Source of the DNA: Mytilinidion resinicola
Lineage: Eukaryota > Ascomycota > Dothideomycetes > Mytilinidiales > Mytilinidiaceae
Length of the DNA stretch: 64,000 nt
Direction: 5' to 3'
Assembly (NCBI RefSeq): GCF_010093595.1
Contig: NW_022985443.1
Coordinates: forward strand, 1,890,993 to 1,954,992
The notes beneath the pieces are model-generated. The model saw nothing but the letters and a program-made list of their open reading frames with translations, had not been told where the DNA came from and made no database searches. Shown piece by piece: positions 33,640 to 45,239 of the stretch (the stretch's first letter is position 1; every line of letters begins with the position of its first letter). The translations under genes and the position numbers were made by a program.

Positions 33640-34250
33640 ATCACGTGCCAATATATCACGTGCACGGCGAGCCGAATTATCAACCGAACATCGAGAATTC
33701 CACACCTTCACCAATGGAGAAGTCCCGGGTGCTGGATCAAAACGAGGGGTGTTTCTCCATTATGGTTGCTGGTTGCTGTGCTGGCGTCGTCTGCTTGCCC
33801 TTCACTGATCGCCTTCTTCGGCAGCTGATGCTGTCTACCGCAATTTTAGTCTACTTCTCTCCATCCTCCCAAAGCGATCACGAGGATCGATCTTCTTTTC
33901 ACGTTCCGCAGCCTCCTCTTGCGTCCGCTAAAGAACCACCACGTCCCGGGGACAGTGCTAATCGTCATAGGTTCATTAACAACACACCTCCATGCAAGCC
34001 TTGTTGCCTTCGTTTTGAACCGAACACAGCCATTGCCATTTTGTTCCGGTGATTTTACACCAAACCACAACCACCAGCCACGACGACTTTGGATATCCCT
34101 CTTTGATCACCCACCACGAGAACCATGGTACGGTCGAAGTTTGACTGTTGATCCTTCAAAGAACCAGAACCCCCTGGAGAAGAAGTTTCTACGAAGGAGG
34201 CGGACGGTTTTATAGGAGAGGGGGAAGAGGGGGCACATGGGGCGCGTGAT
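33640..34250. repeat. Promoter-ended inverted element, copy 1
   Basis: The right end (minus strand) is well preserved: TATAAAAC at 34214-34207, leader CTTCTCCAGGGGGTTCTGG and GAAGGATCAA about 40-65 bp further in, then GTGGGTGATCAAAG and TGGTTTGGTGTAAAATC. The left end (plus strand) is degenerate but keeps CACGTG at 33643-33648 and 33658-33663, and GGTGCTGGATCAAAACG. Its architecture matches the copies at 39.5-41.8 and 45.2-47.3 kb. No long ORF. Confidence 0.55.
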
Positions 34251-34339
34251 CGATCACGCTGGTTTCCGTGTGATGCCGAGATGCGAGTCCTTACGCGCAT
34301 TCCTCTGGTCATGTCTCAAGAACGGAAAGCATATGACAC

Positions 34340-34500
34340 CCACGTGCTGTCGAGCACGAGCGCATTCCTTGGCCGTTGGTGGGTATAAAACCTCCCTCTC
34401 TGTTCTCTCAATCTCTTCCGTTCTTCGACAAGGCGGAAAGACGGAGGATTGAAACAGCTTAGTGAAAGGCTCTCATGGTGGAGGCAAAATCACGGAGTAC
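34340..34500 (+). repeat. Single promoter-like end of the element family
   Basis: CACGTG at 34341-34346, GGTATAAAACC at about 34382-34392, then the leader region with TTCTTCGAC and GAGGATTGAAAC, and CATGGTGGAGGCAAAATC. It is divergent from the right end of copy 1, with about 170 bp between the two TATA boxes. The rest of the element is missing, perhaps because the RFC gene borders it on the right. Confidence 0.5.
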
Positions 34501-34721
34501 GAGCCACGTGGGACACGTCATCAGAGCTGGAAAACACTTGTGACTTGTAGAAGAACTGATCCTTTTGATTGATAGGTATCTGATATTCATCCCATCATGC
34601 TTCAGATACTATGCGCCGTGCCAGTAACGCCTTGCTTGAAAATGCATACTTACCTACCAATTGCTCAGAAAATTCAGTTCAGAATTGAGCTGAATTTCAA
34701 CGAGCTCGCGACGCTTGCCCT

Positions 34722-36018
34722 TCATACCTTGAACAGCTGCGGCTTCATATTGATCTTGCAAAGCCTCGCCACACATCCTTGGAGCTGTAGGAGTGTCTGC
34801 ACGCCCTCGAGGATCCGCATGTGCGTGAAGCCAATCTCCTAAAACCACATCAGCACATATCCAACGCCCCTATCTCTCCAACGAGATGAAAAGAACCAAA
34901 AAACATGATATACCTTAATAAACTCCAACTTCGCATGCTCACTCAACACCGGAATCGTCTTCGTAACCTTAAACATGGTACTAACAATATCATGACAACT
35001 ATACCCCAAATCCCACAACTCCCGCAACCCGCCCAACGCATCATCCACGCGTCCCTCATGGCACGCCTTCACCATCGCCTGCACCTTAATCGGATGCGGG
35101 CTATCCACCACCTTGAACACATTGTCCCCATTCACGAACCCGAACCCGGCACTCGTGCTCTGCAGGTTGTTGACGGCCTGGCGCATGTCGCCCTCGGCGC
35201 TGAAGACGAGCGCGGCGATGCCGTCCTCGCTGTGCTCGACGGACTCGGCGACGCAGATCTGCAGCAGGCGGCGCACGATCTGGGCGTCGGTGAGGCGGGC
35301 GTAGCGCAGGATTGCGCAGCGGGATTGGAGCGGTTCGATGATCTTGTTGGATTGGTTGCAGGCGAAGGCGAAGCGGGTGGTCGAGGAGTAGATTTCCATG
35401 GTGCGGCGGAGGGCTTGTTGGGCGCCGGACGTCATGCTAGGCGACACCATTTTTGATTAGCCCAGATGCTCGCGTTCGGTTTAGACTGTGGAAGTTGCGA
35501 TGCGGCGAGGGGTGGTGGTGGGATAGCGGTGGGGTGTATTGGGGTATGGGAACGTACCTATCCGCCTCATCTAAGATCACGATCTTCTGCCGTCCTGGAG
35601 GCAGCGTGACCTTCTTTTGCGCGAACCCTTTTATCCGATTCCGAACCACGTCAATGCCTCTCTCGTCGCTGGCGTTCAGCTCTAGTACCGCTTCTTTATA
35701 CGCGTCGCCGAGTAGCTGCCGCGCGAGACACAGAACAGACGTTGTCTTGCCGATGCCAGGCATACCGGAAATGATTACGTGCGGCATGTTGCCATCTTTT
35801 GCGATGATCTTGAGGCGCTCGATTGTCTCGGTGTTGCCGACGACGTCGTCGAGGTAGACGGGGCGGTATTTTTCGACCCTGTGGAGGGGTTAGAAGGGAT
35901 GGGATGGAATGGGAAATAGAGGCTACCATGGTAGTTCGTAGTTTGCGCCGCCGACAGCATTGGGATTGGGCTTGACGCCGTTGCGGGCAGCCGATTTGGA
36001 GGATTCGCCTTGGGCCAT
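34722..36018 (-). CDS. RFC4: Replication factor C small subunit (yeast Rfc4 / human RFC2 type)
   Basis: Clamp-loader AAA+ ATPase subunit that helps load PCNA during replication and repair. Four exons join in phase: 36018-35927, 35878-35558, 35436-34914, 34838-34722; 350 residues. Motifs: ELPWVEKYRP (RFC box II), Walker [10 protein letters not shown] at residues 69-77, [17 protein letters not shown], Walker B region [10 protein letters not shown] (split by intron 2), [15 protein letters not shown], the SRC motif in [14 protein letters not shown], and [13 protein letters not shown] in the lid. The length fits the family (about 320-350), and the sequence is closest in memory to yeast Rfc4. The start ATG is followed by a polar N-tail of about 25 residues. 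It is an essential housekeeping gene and is intact. Confidence 0.95.
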
Positions 36019-37337
36019 GATGTCGTTGTTGAAGTTGAAGCTGAGTCTGGGAGACGCGATGAATGCACTTTACGCGGTCAAGTTTATGCGCGGTGGACCG
36101 TGCTCTTCATAAGTCACATGAGTCTAACCACGTGCGAGTTATGTCGTTCATCAACTCGCAAACTTCAGTGTTCAACATGCAGCCCATTCTTTGTCCGTCG
36201 GCGCAATTGAAAAGTTCTCGAATGATTCCATGGCCAAGGCTGCTTTGTTCTCCGCCTCTGGGCCCAACGCCACATGGCCGGCAGACGGGCGCTACCTGTT
36301 CCTGAATGCCCAGCAGCCCAGCGTCGCGGTTGGGTTTCAGGCCCGGGGTTCGTGAAGCTTGATGTCGGCGCCAGGGCCCCTGACGACGGCTTGCGAATCT
36401 GGGGGCCCGGACGAGACACAGCACGGAGCTGCTTCAGGATGGTTTCTCTTGGCCCTGCGAGGTTTGGCCTTGGCTATTGATAGCAGCCGGGTGTCGGAGG
36501 TCTCGCAGACACTGAGGGGAGGCGTGCGTGGCCGTGGCTGAGGCGGCTGGATCCCGTCATCACATCTCCCGTGCACTCAGGGCATCGCCGGACGGTGTTG
36601 TTCTGTTGTTGAAGATGCTCGCAACGATGAAAGCAGCGAAGTGACATAGTTCTCGGTGATGGCTCGTTGCACCTGATTCCCAACTCAAAGACAGTGCTCG
36701 CGGGTGGCTTGTCGCCGGTGTGGAGCCAAACAAAGTGAGATCTGCCCAGGGCCGCCACCGGTGGCTTGGCCCAAGAAGAAGCAGGCTTCAGCTCGCCGCA
36801 GCCCCTGCTGCATCAGGAGCTGACGATGTGACGGCGGCGGTTGACGGCGACGGTTGACGGCGACAAAAGAAACACACTCGCTCGTCTCCCCTCCAGCGCG
36901 TCCCAGCTGTTGTGACTTCGAATTCATCATTCCTTCCTCCATCCTTTCCTTCGTCTGTGCCGTTACTTCCGTCCCGTAATACCAGCCACCACTCGCACCC
37001 GCTGACCGGCCGCCGCGCTTGACTTCACCACTTGTCCAGCCTCTGACGCGTCATCGAACCTCACCATCGGCCGCTTCCCAGCTTTCTTAAAGACTGTTAC
37101 ACTCGACCGCCCGGCCTTTTACACCACTTCAGCATCTACTCGGTTGTTTGCACTCCGCAGCTTGAATCGGCCCTTTCTCCCACTTTCCAGTGAACCCTTC
37201 ATCTAGGCAGCTTCACTCGGACATCCCTCACCAGTTTCCACGCCATTTATCTACCTCTGCCACGTTTCACGAAGCTGCGGCTACTTGCCTGGCTATAATA
37301 CACTTCCCACCACCAAATCGACAATCCGCACATCATA
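36019..37337. other. Intergenic between divergent genes
   Basis: About 1.3 kb, no supported gene; frames on both strands are GC-rich shadows. The stretch 36960-37330 is C-rich and probably includes the promoter and leader of the aspartic protease. Confidence 0.4.
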
Positions 37338-39051
<1,714 letters not shown>

Positions 39052-39459
39052 TAGGTTGGGTGGCGACTTATCGATTATTGAAAATCTGAGTGGTTTTTTT
39101 TTTTCTCTCTTTGGAAATGAGATCTAGATGCATTTCTAGGCATGGGGATTGCATTCGGCGGCGTTTTTTTTTGGGGTGTGAGGTTTTTTTGCTTAGTTGG
39201 ACCATGCACGTTCGTTTAGAGGAGTGGATATGTAACTTTTACTGAAAAGATGAGAGAGGAGAGGAGGGAGGTGGGAGGGCTGTATATTAAAATTCTTGGA
39301 TGGGTTGAGAATGAAATGAGATTTAGCGATTGGCTTGGGTTTGCTGGTATGCTGTGTTTCTGACTCCGGAGTTTGAGGCTGGAGGATAGGGTAGGTTAAT
39401 AGGGTAGGTAGGACGCGTAAGTCACATTTAGCAAAGCATCGTCCTCCGGTCTTCTCCTA
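39052..39459. other. 3' flank of the aspartic protease gene
   Basis: T-rich 3' region with T8-T9 runs near 39097 and 39165; no gene seen. Confidence 0.4.
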
Positions 39460-40180
39460 TCACATGTCTCACGCCTCTCACGTGCCTCTTTCTCACCGCT
39501 CTGCAAATCTCCTATAAAATCCTCCCCCGACTCAGAAAAATTTCTTCTTCAGCGGGCCTTCGTTCTCTAGAGGATCGGAAGGGCTGGAGACCAACTACGA
39601 TGTTCCGGCGGTGGAGGATCAACATCCAAGTTTCGAACCTGCAATAGGAGATCAACACATTCGTACCCCTAATGTTATGGGGGTGTGGAGTTGTTGCAAA
39701 AGCAACCATAGTGAAGGTCGATGGTGCGTGGGTGGAGAGGGAGGTGCAAAAGTGGCATCCAAAACAAACAATGGTGTCGTTAGAGGGGGCTTGTCGCTTG
39801 CGACGGTGGTGGTGGGCAGCGAGATATGTAGGTAGGTACTGGTCTGTTACTCTGTTTTCTTGGCAGGATCCTCGCTGGCGTGACTAAGTTATGTTGTTCG
39901 TCTCTTAGGCGGGTGGTAGTCACCAGCAGCGCTCCTGCGAAGGTCTCGGAGCACCACATCGCAGTCTTGATAGGCGCCTTTTACTCCACGTCCACCACAG
40001 CCCGACCCAGCCACCATCACGTCCTTATACGTGCACTTTTGCTCCCACCATGGTGCTCTCTTCGGACGTTTTTTCAACGCTCAGAAGAGGTCCAAACCCT
40101 GCTGGAGAAGAGGTCTGTTAGCTGCGCGAGCGGAGCTTTTATAGAAGATAGGAAGAGAGCACGTAAGCAGCACGTGAGAA
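39460..40180. repeat. Promoter-ended inverted element, copy 2
   Basis: Left end, plus strand: CACGTG 39479-39484, TATAAAAT at about 39513, leader TTCTTCTTCAGCGGG at 39542-39556, then GAGGATCGGAAGG and GGTGGAGGATCAAC. Right end, minus strand: CACGTG 40176-40171, TATAAAAG at about 40143, leader CTTCTCCAGCAGGGTTTGG, then CATGGTGGGAGCAAAAG and GATGTGGTGCTCCG. The ends are inverted relatives of each other. There is no convincing coding sequence between them; the longest frames are about 60-75 codons. Confidence 0.65.
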
Positions 40181-40284
40181 GCTAAGGCTGCGGAAGACGG
40201 ATTGCACGTGTAAGTCTCTCTCTTTGAAGGCTACCTGTCAGGGCACTGGAGTTTGGGAGCATGATGATATCTCTCGGGCGAAGG

Positions 40285-40955
40285 CACGAAGCACGTGTAT
40301 CACGTGCGTAACCCCTCTCTTCTCGCGAATTTCGTATAAGACCTTCCGCGCCGCCCGAGGAGATTTCTTCTTCAGCGGGATTTGGCCCTTTTGAGGATCA
40401 AAAGGAGTTGGGCAGAGGATTATGGTCTTGGTGGAGGTGGATCAACAATTCGATTCGCCAGCCATCATGGGTCTGGGAGATCAATTTGTTATTCTCTCGA
40501 AGCCTACGGTGCAGCCCGGGCGGCGGTAAATTGAACACGACCAACGCCTTATGGGGGTGGTGTAGAGAGGACTTCTTGCAAAACTTGGGCAGTGATGATC
40601 GCCGCCAAGGTAGAAAAGTACTGGTCTATGGCCTTTTCTCTTTCTTGTAATCTTCACCGGTATAGCGAAGTTACTTTGTTCATCTAATCACGCGCATAGT
40701 GTTTAGTATCACCGCCTCTGCTGAGTTCAAAACACCACATCGATTGCTTGTTTCTGCTCTTCTACTTCAACTCCAAGTCCACCGCAGACACCATAAGATG
40801 AACGTAGTGTAGTCTTTGTTCCCACCATCGGTTGTCTGTGATCGGTTTTCGATCCTCAGACGAAAGCCGAGCCCTGCTAAAGAAACAAGTCGAGTGAGCG
40901 AGGAGATCTTTTATAGCAGAACCGAGAGAGGTTGCACGCGAGCGGCACGTGACGA
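40285..40955. repeat. Promoter-ended inverted element, copy 3
   Basis: Left end, plus strand: CACGTG 40292-40297 and 40301-40306, TATAAG at about 40335, leader TTCTTCTTCAGCGGGATTTG at 40365-40384, then GAGGATCAAAAGG and GGTGGATCAACAATTC. Right end, minus strand: CACGTG 40951-40946, TATAAAAG at about 40915, leader CTTTAGCAGGGCTCGG, GAGGATCGAAAACC, GATGGTGGGAACAAAG and GATGTGGTGTTTTG. A further CACGTG lies in the 100-bp spacer to copy 2 (40205-40210). Confidence 0.65.
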
Positions 40956-41035
40956 CCGATGGTAGAAGCCAGATGAGTCTTGCACCCCTTTCTCTACGAA
41001 CACAGGAGTGTATACCAACACCAACCCTACAAGGG

Positions 41036-41790
41036 ATTAATCACGTGTCTCACGTGCCCCATCCCCTCTCCCCTTCCCAAATCTTCTATAAAATCCCCCA
41101 CCCCCTTGGACCAAGTTCTTCTTCAGCGGGGTTTGGTTCTCTCGAGGATCAAAAAGGTAGGAATAAGCGCCCTAATAGTCCGGTGGCGGGAGATCAAAAT
41201 CTCGAGGGTGGTCTTTTATGGCCTTGGGGGTGGGATATCAAACTCAATGACCAAGTCGCAAACTCAGACTGAAGCACATCATGGTGGTGGCGTCGGGAGA
41301 GGCGTGGAAGAGGTAGAGGTGTGGAAGAGGTAGAGGTGTGGAAGAGGTAGAGGTGTGGAAGAGGTAGAGGTGTGGAAGAGGTAGAGGTGTGGAAGAGGTA
41401 GAGGTGTGGAAGAGGTAGAGGTGTGATGAGGTCTAGCAACAGGGGGAGGTCGTGAGCTTCTCTGTTACCTCTTTGAGGCGCATTTAGTCGAGAGAGGGGA
41501 GAGATGTGGAGCGATTGATTGTGGAGGTAGTGTTGAGTATCATCACTTGTGGGCTGGAATCCACGGAGCACCACATAACGGTAGTCATTGTGGGATTTCG
41601 CCAAGTCTACCACCGCAGCTGCCATGGCTTCGGAAAGCTGGTAAGTTTGCTCCCACCATGAAGTCCACCACCAGAATTGTTTCATCCTCGGAGGAGAACC
41701 AGAGCCTGCTGAATAGAACTGTGAGTAAGGGAGGTGAGGTTTTATAGAAGGCGAGAAGGAGAGAGCGAGGTACGTGAGACATGTGACTCT
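41036..41790. repeat. Promoter-ended inverted element, copy 4
   Basis: Left end, plus strand: CACGTG 41042-41047 and 41051-41056, TATAAAAT at about 41087, leader TTCTTCTTCAGCGGGGTTTG at 41116-41135, GAGGATCAAAAAGG, GGGAGATCAAAATC. Right end, minus strand: TATAAAAC at about 41747, leader CAGCAGGCTCTGG, GAGGATGAAACAATTC, CATGGTGGGAGCAAAC, ATGTGGTGCTCCG. The body contains a 17-bp minisatellite. A 212-codon minus frame here is built mostly from that minisatellite. Confidence 0.65.
41303..41425. repeat. 17-bp minisatellite, about 7 copies
   Basis: Near-perfect tandem copies of GTGTGGAAGAGGTAGAG inside element copy 4. Confidence 0.9.
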
Positions 41791-41932
41791 TTGCTCATGC
41801 ATCAGCTTGCGGAACGAAGGTAATCTAAACAACTACGATTTGATGAAACTTTCCAAATTTGACTACCTCCTGTCTTAAGCACTTAGCTCGCTGTCCCGGA
41901 GACCCCTTGTTTGAACCCTCCCCTTCAGAGCA

Positions 41933-42898
41933 TCACTTTCCCGCAACCACATTTTCCCTATTCCTCTCTAAAAACTCCGTGAACGTCGTCACCTTCACCC
42001 CCCAGCTCTTAACTTCCTCAATATCTACCAACTCATCCATCTCTCTGCTCAAAACTTGCCCCGCAATCAACGGCTCCCCCTTCACCTTCTCGTACTCCTC
42101 GTCCGACCTCTCCACAACCACCACCTCCTTCCCCGCCACCCTCCCAATCCACTCCACAATCTCCTTAATCCCCAACTTCTCCCCCGCAATCGCAATCGTC
42201 TGCCCCCCAAACCTCGCCGGGTCCTCAACCGCCGCCGCCGCAAACGCCCCTACATCCTCCGGGTCCACAAGCGGCAGCACGCACCCCTCGCCATACGAAT
42301 GCACGAACCGCCCCGATGCCACGAGTTCTGGGAACATCACGCCCACGAGCGGCAGCGTGAGGTTCGTCATGAACCACCCTGGGCGCAGAATCGTGTAAGT
42401 GATCCCACTCGCTTTCACCAGCTCCTCTACCTCCCCTTTCCCGAGGATCGCAGGCGCCACAATACTCCCCTCCATCTTCTCCGCATGCTGGGGGTCGTTC
42501 AGGGATAGCCCCGTCGCGTGCACGACGTGCTGGACCCCAACCGCCTTTGCGGCCGCGAGGATGGTGGCGGCTTCGCGGGCCTCCCCGCCGGGCGTCCAAT
42601 TGGGCATTTGGTTGAGGAAGAGGGCGGCGCAGCCCGCGATTGCGGCGTCTAATCCAGGGACGGTGGCGGTGGTGCTAGCGGCGGAGGGGGGAGTGGAGTT
42701 GGTGACGGAGGGGGTGCTAAGTTCGCCTTTGAAGAGCTTGGCACCGAGGGTTTGGAGAGAGAGGGCGCGCGCGTCGGTGGGGTCGCGGACGAGTGCGTGG
42801 ACGCGCCAGCCCGCGGCGAGGAGGTGGGTGACGGCGCCGCGGCCTTGGGAGCCGGTGGCGCGGAGGACGAGGGCGGTTTTGGGGGCTGGGGGGGACAT
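41933..42898 (-). CDS. NmrA-like NAD(P)-binding protein
   Basis: Single exon, 321 residues, start ATG 42898. N-terminal Rossmann segment KTALVLRATGSQGRGAV with the GxxGxxG-type loop (ATGSQGRG), followed by AGWRVHALVRDP, FLNQMP, QHVVHATGLS, TYTILRPGWFMTNL (with the conserved RPG-F block of atypical SDRs) and DPEDVGAFAAAAVEDP. This is the NmrA/isoflavone-reductase-like group; such proteins are either redox-sensing regulators (NmrA) or reductases. The classical active-site Tyr-x-x-x-Lys is not evident, so a sensor role is as likely as an enzymatic one. Strong G+C bias at third positions makes the opposite strand open; that frame is a shadow. Confidence 0.85.
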   Translation of the reverse strand: MSPPAPKTALVLRATGSQGRGAVTHLLAAGWRVHALVRDPTDARALSLQTLGAKLFKGELSTPSVTNSTPPSAASTTATVPGLDAAIAGCAALFLNQMPNWTPGGEAREAATILAAAKAVGVQHVVHATGLSLNDPQHAEKMEGSIVAPAILGKGEVEELVKASGITYTILRPGWFMTNLTLPLVGVMFPELVASGRFVHSYGEGCVLPLVDPEDVGAFAAAAVEDPARFGGQTIAIAGEKLGIKEIVEWIGRVAGKEVVVVERSDEEYEKVKGEPLIAGQVLSREMDELVDIEEVKSWGVKVTTFTEFLERNRENVVAGK

Positions 42899-43527
42899 TG
42901 TTGGATTGGGGGTAATGGAGGAGTTGATGGTATTGAAATCGGAATTGGAATGGCTATTTAAATTGGTAGATTTGAATGCGGATGAGATGGTGAGATGGTG
43001 AGAGAGCTGTAAGGGATGGAATGAAGAGTTTTAAATAGTCTCCTGATACCGTGGCTGATGCGGAATTCCGCGGGCGTGTACAATGTACTCCCTTCGAATA
43101 TGGACGGATGCAACGGCTACCTACGTATCCGACGATTATTTTTCCTCGACCATCGCTCCTTGTGTTCCCAATCCCGCATTATACAGCGCGCGTGGATGTG
43201 CACACGTCAAAGCTATGGAAAGGTGATGCCAAGCACCCCGATGCGGAGAAAGCTCATGGTTGATGCGGAAATCCGCGGTATATCCCCCCAAACGGACCAA
43301 GTGCAGCTGGGATTGAGTATGGGATCTTGCGACTGTGGACTTGACGTTGGTGGTCGAAGTGACAAAGACAGAGCGGACATCGCGGGGACCATCTCAGCGT
43401 CTTCCTTCTCCGAGGGCTGCTTACATACGGTTCAGTTTACCCTTGTCCTAAACGCTGAAGTTGCATGATTCGTATCGCGGCACTCATTGGACCTCTTTTC
43501 CGATTGAGATTTCCTGTGCGGTGCGGT
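42899..43527. other. Intergenic with a short direct repeat
   Basis: GATGCGGAATTCCGCGG (about 43058) and GATGCGGAAATCCGCGG (about 43263) are near-identical palindromic segments about 200 bp apart, built on CGGAAxTCCG. No gene seen. Confidence 0.45.
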
Positions 43528-44875
43528 TTACTTCACATCGCCCCTCCCAAAACTCCAATGTTTCATGATCATTTCCTCAGGCAGAGCGCTCCTCTCGCTC
43601 TTTGCCTCTAGAACCCGCAGAGGAGCGCCTTTAGACTCGCACAGCAACATGGCAGCTCCTCTTTTTGTCTCGCGCACGATGCGTTTTAGATCCGCAAGCA
43701 AGCCGACCAATTTGCGCAAATTCTCCTGGTTGACCATCTCCCAGTTCGTAAACTTCGGCTCAACATGAGAGGTGCTGATTGAACGGAAAACGCCGTTCAC
43801 ATGCTTCCCAGTGAGAAGATATCGCGTGCGACCGAACCAGAGTTGCGGCATGGCGTCGTTGAGCTTTTCAGCCTTTTTCGCTTTGATCTCAGCTAGCTTG
43901 TGTGAGCTTACGGAAAACCCTGCCACAATGACCTTCGTGGTGCCCTTTGGTATTGCACTTGGCAGTGGGTTCTTCACTGCCCTTTGCGCCATCATCGTGA
44001 TGGCTTGGTCAATAGGTTGCTGCATGGAGTTGGCAACATCCGGATCGCCCGTATCTTCGTAGTATGCATCTACCTCGAACCGGACGACACAGTTCAGATC
44101 GCCAAGACGATATCGAATGACCCTATGGTGGCTGCTTGAATCGTCTAAGCCGTCCTCAGGTCTGGTGAAGGCTTGCTCGAAGCTATGACCGTACCCAGAA
44201 TTTAAAGCTCCATGAATCATGAATCGAGCATTTCTCTCCTTGCGGCTAATGAAGAGCGTATCCTTCACCATATGCAAATCCATACGAAACGGATCTTGCC
44301 GCCTCCCAGCAGCAAAGTTAAGCAGCTTGCGCAGACTGTTGCGATTAGCGATGATGTCGACATCATCTAGTTGCGCATTTGGGCTCATGACGGCCAACGC
44401 CTGGAACGCGGGCTCGAAAGGGTACCTCGGAACACGGAAGGCATTTTGATCTACAAACTGGAGACCGGCATCTGGGGCTAGAGTGATTGGCAAGGGTGGA
44501 AGTACCCATTTTGGAGGTCCACCTGGAACAATGTCAACGATGATACTGAGAGGGGCACAAAGAACGAAGTTTACCTGGAACAAGGATTGCCTTTCTATTT
44601 CGCTGCCAGTTATAGCTGCACAGGAGCTCGAAGCTAAGCTCCGAGGAGACTGTGGCATCGTCCGCTTCTAGTGATGCTGATGCTATAGTGCGTACAACTT
44701 CGCCGGTGCCTTTCAGCATCCATGCCGTCTTTGACGCCGCTGTAGGTTTTTTCTTATTGCGTAGACTAATTTCCGATTGAGCTAAGCAGAAACATAAGGG
44801 TTGAATCTGAGCTACTCACGGGATGCTAGTGATTTTAGAAATCTTCGGGGCACTTGCCCTGGACTCTGAAGCCAT
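43528..44875 (-). CDS. Conserved fungal protein of unknown function (three exons)
   Basis: Exons 44875-44820, 44765-44575 and 44522-43528 join in phase and give 413 residues. Sequence blocks include RRQDPFRMDLHMVKDTLF, ARFMIHGALNSGYGHSFEQA, SSHHRVIRYRLGDLNCVVRF and EVDAYYEDT. Proteins with this pattern are common in ascomycetes and, as I recall, are sometimes annotated as geranylgeranyl pyrophosphate synthetase; I see no Asp-rich DDxxD prenyl-binding motif to justify that name. The charged, folded core from residue 120 to 290 and a Lys-rich helix (LAEIKAKKAEKLND) suggest a nucleic-acid or protein-binding role, but this is a guess. A single-exon reading from ATG 44658 exists, but the spliced model removes a non-conserved N-terminus and restores continuity (ILVPGGPPKWVLPPL). 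Confidence 0.72.
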
Positions 44876-45239
44876 CAATCTTTCTAGAAAACACTTCGGA
44901 ACGGCCTCGTGAGACGTGGAAGTCAGCTCTGGGTCATCCGTTGAAGCGTGACGAAGCTGGTTTATCGTTTCTCTATTACTTTACGACAGTGATCAAGGAA
45001 GATTTGGAGAGCTGAAACTGATGAAATGGGATGCGCTGCCCTACCAGTGATTGTGCTACTAGGCGTCCCGTTCTCTGGTGGATGACGAACTTTGGACGGA
45101 TGACTCATCAACGCCGCTAGCCCATGTTTGGAATCACGACAACGATTAAATTTCTCGTCCGATCAAGACATGCTTTCAGGTGGTCTTTTCGGACGGAAGA
45201 CGAAGAGCTCGATGAGAGGAGAGTGAGCAGGTGTGGGTG
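44876..45239. other. Intergenic
   Basis: Upstream flank of the preceding minus-strand gene; no other feature seen. Confidence 0.35.

Noticed and set aside
41194..41832. Minus-strand frame of 212 codons with LYLFHTSTSSTPLPLPH repeats
   Set aside because: Most of it is the translated 17-bp minisatellite plus an element end; other copies of the element do not keep the frame.
43528..44875. Naming the three-exon gene geranylgeranyl pyrophosphate synthase
   Set aside because: The name is attached to similar fungal proteins as I recall, but no DDxxD prenyl-diphosphate motif is present.
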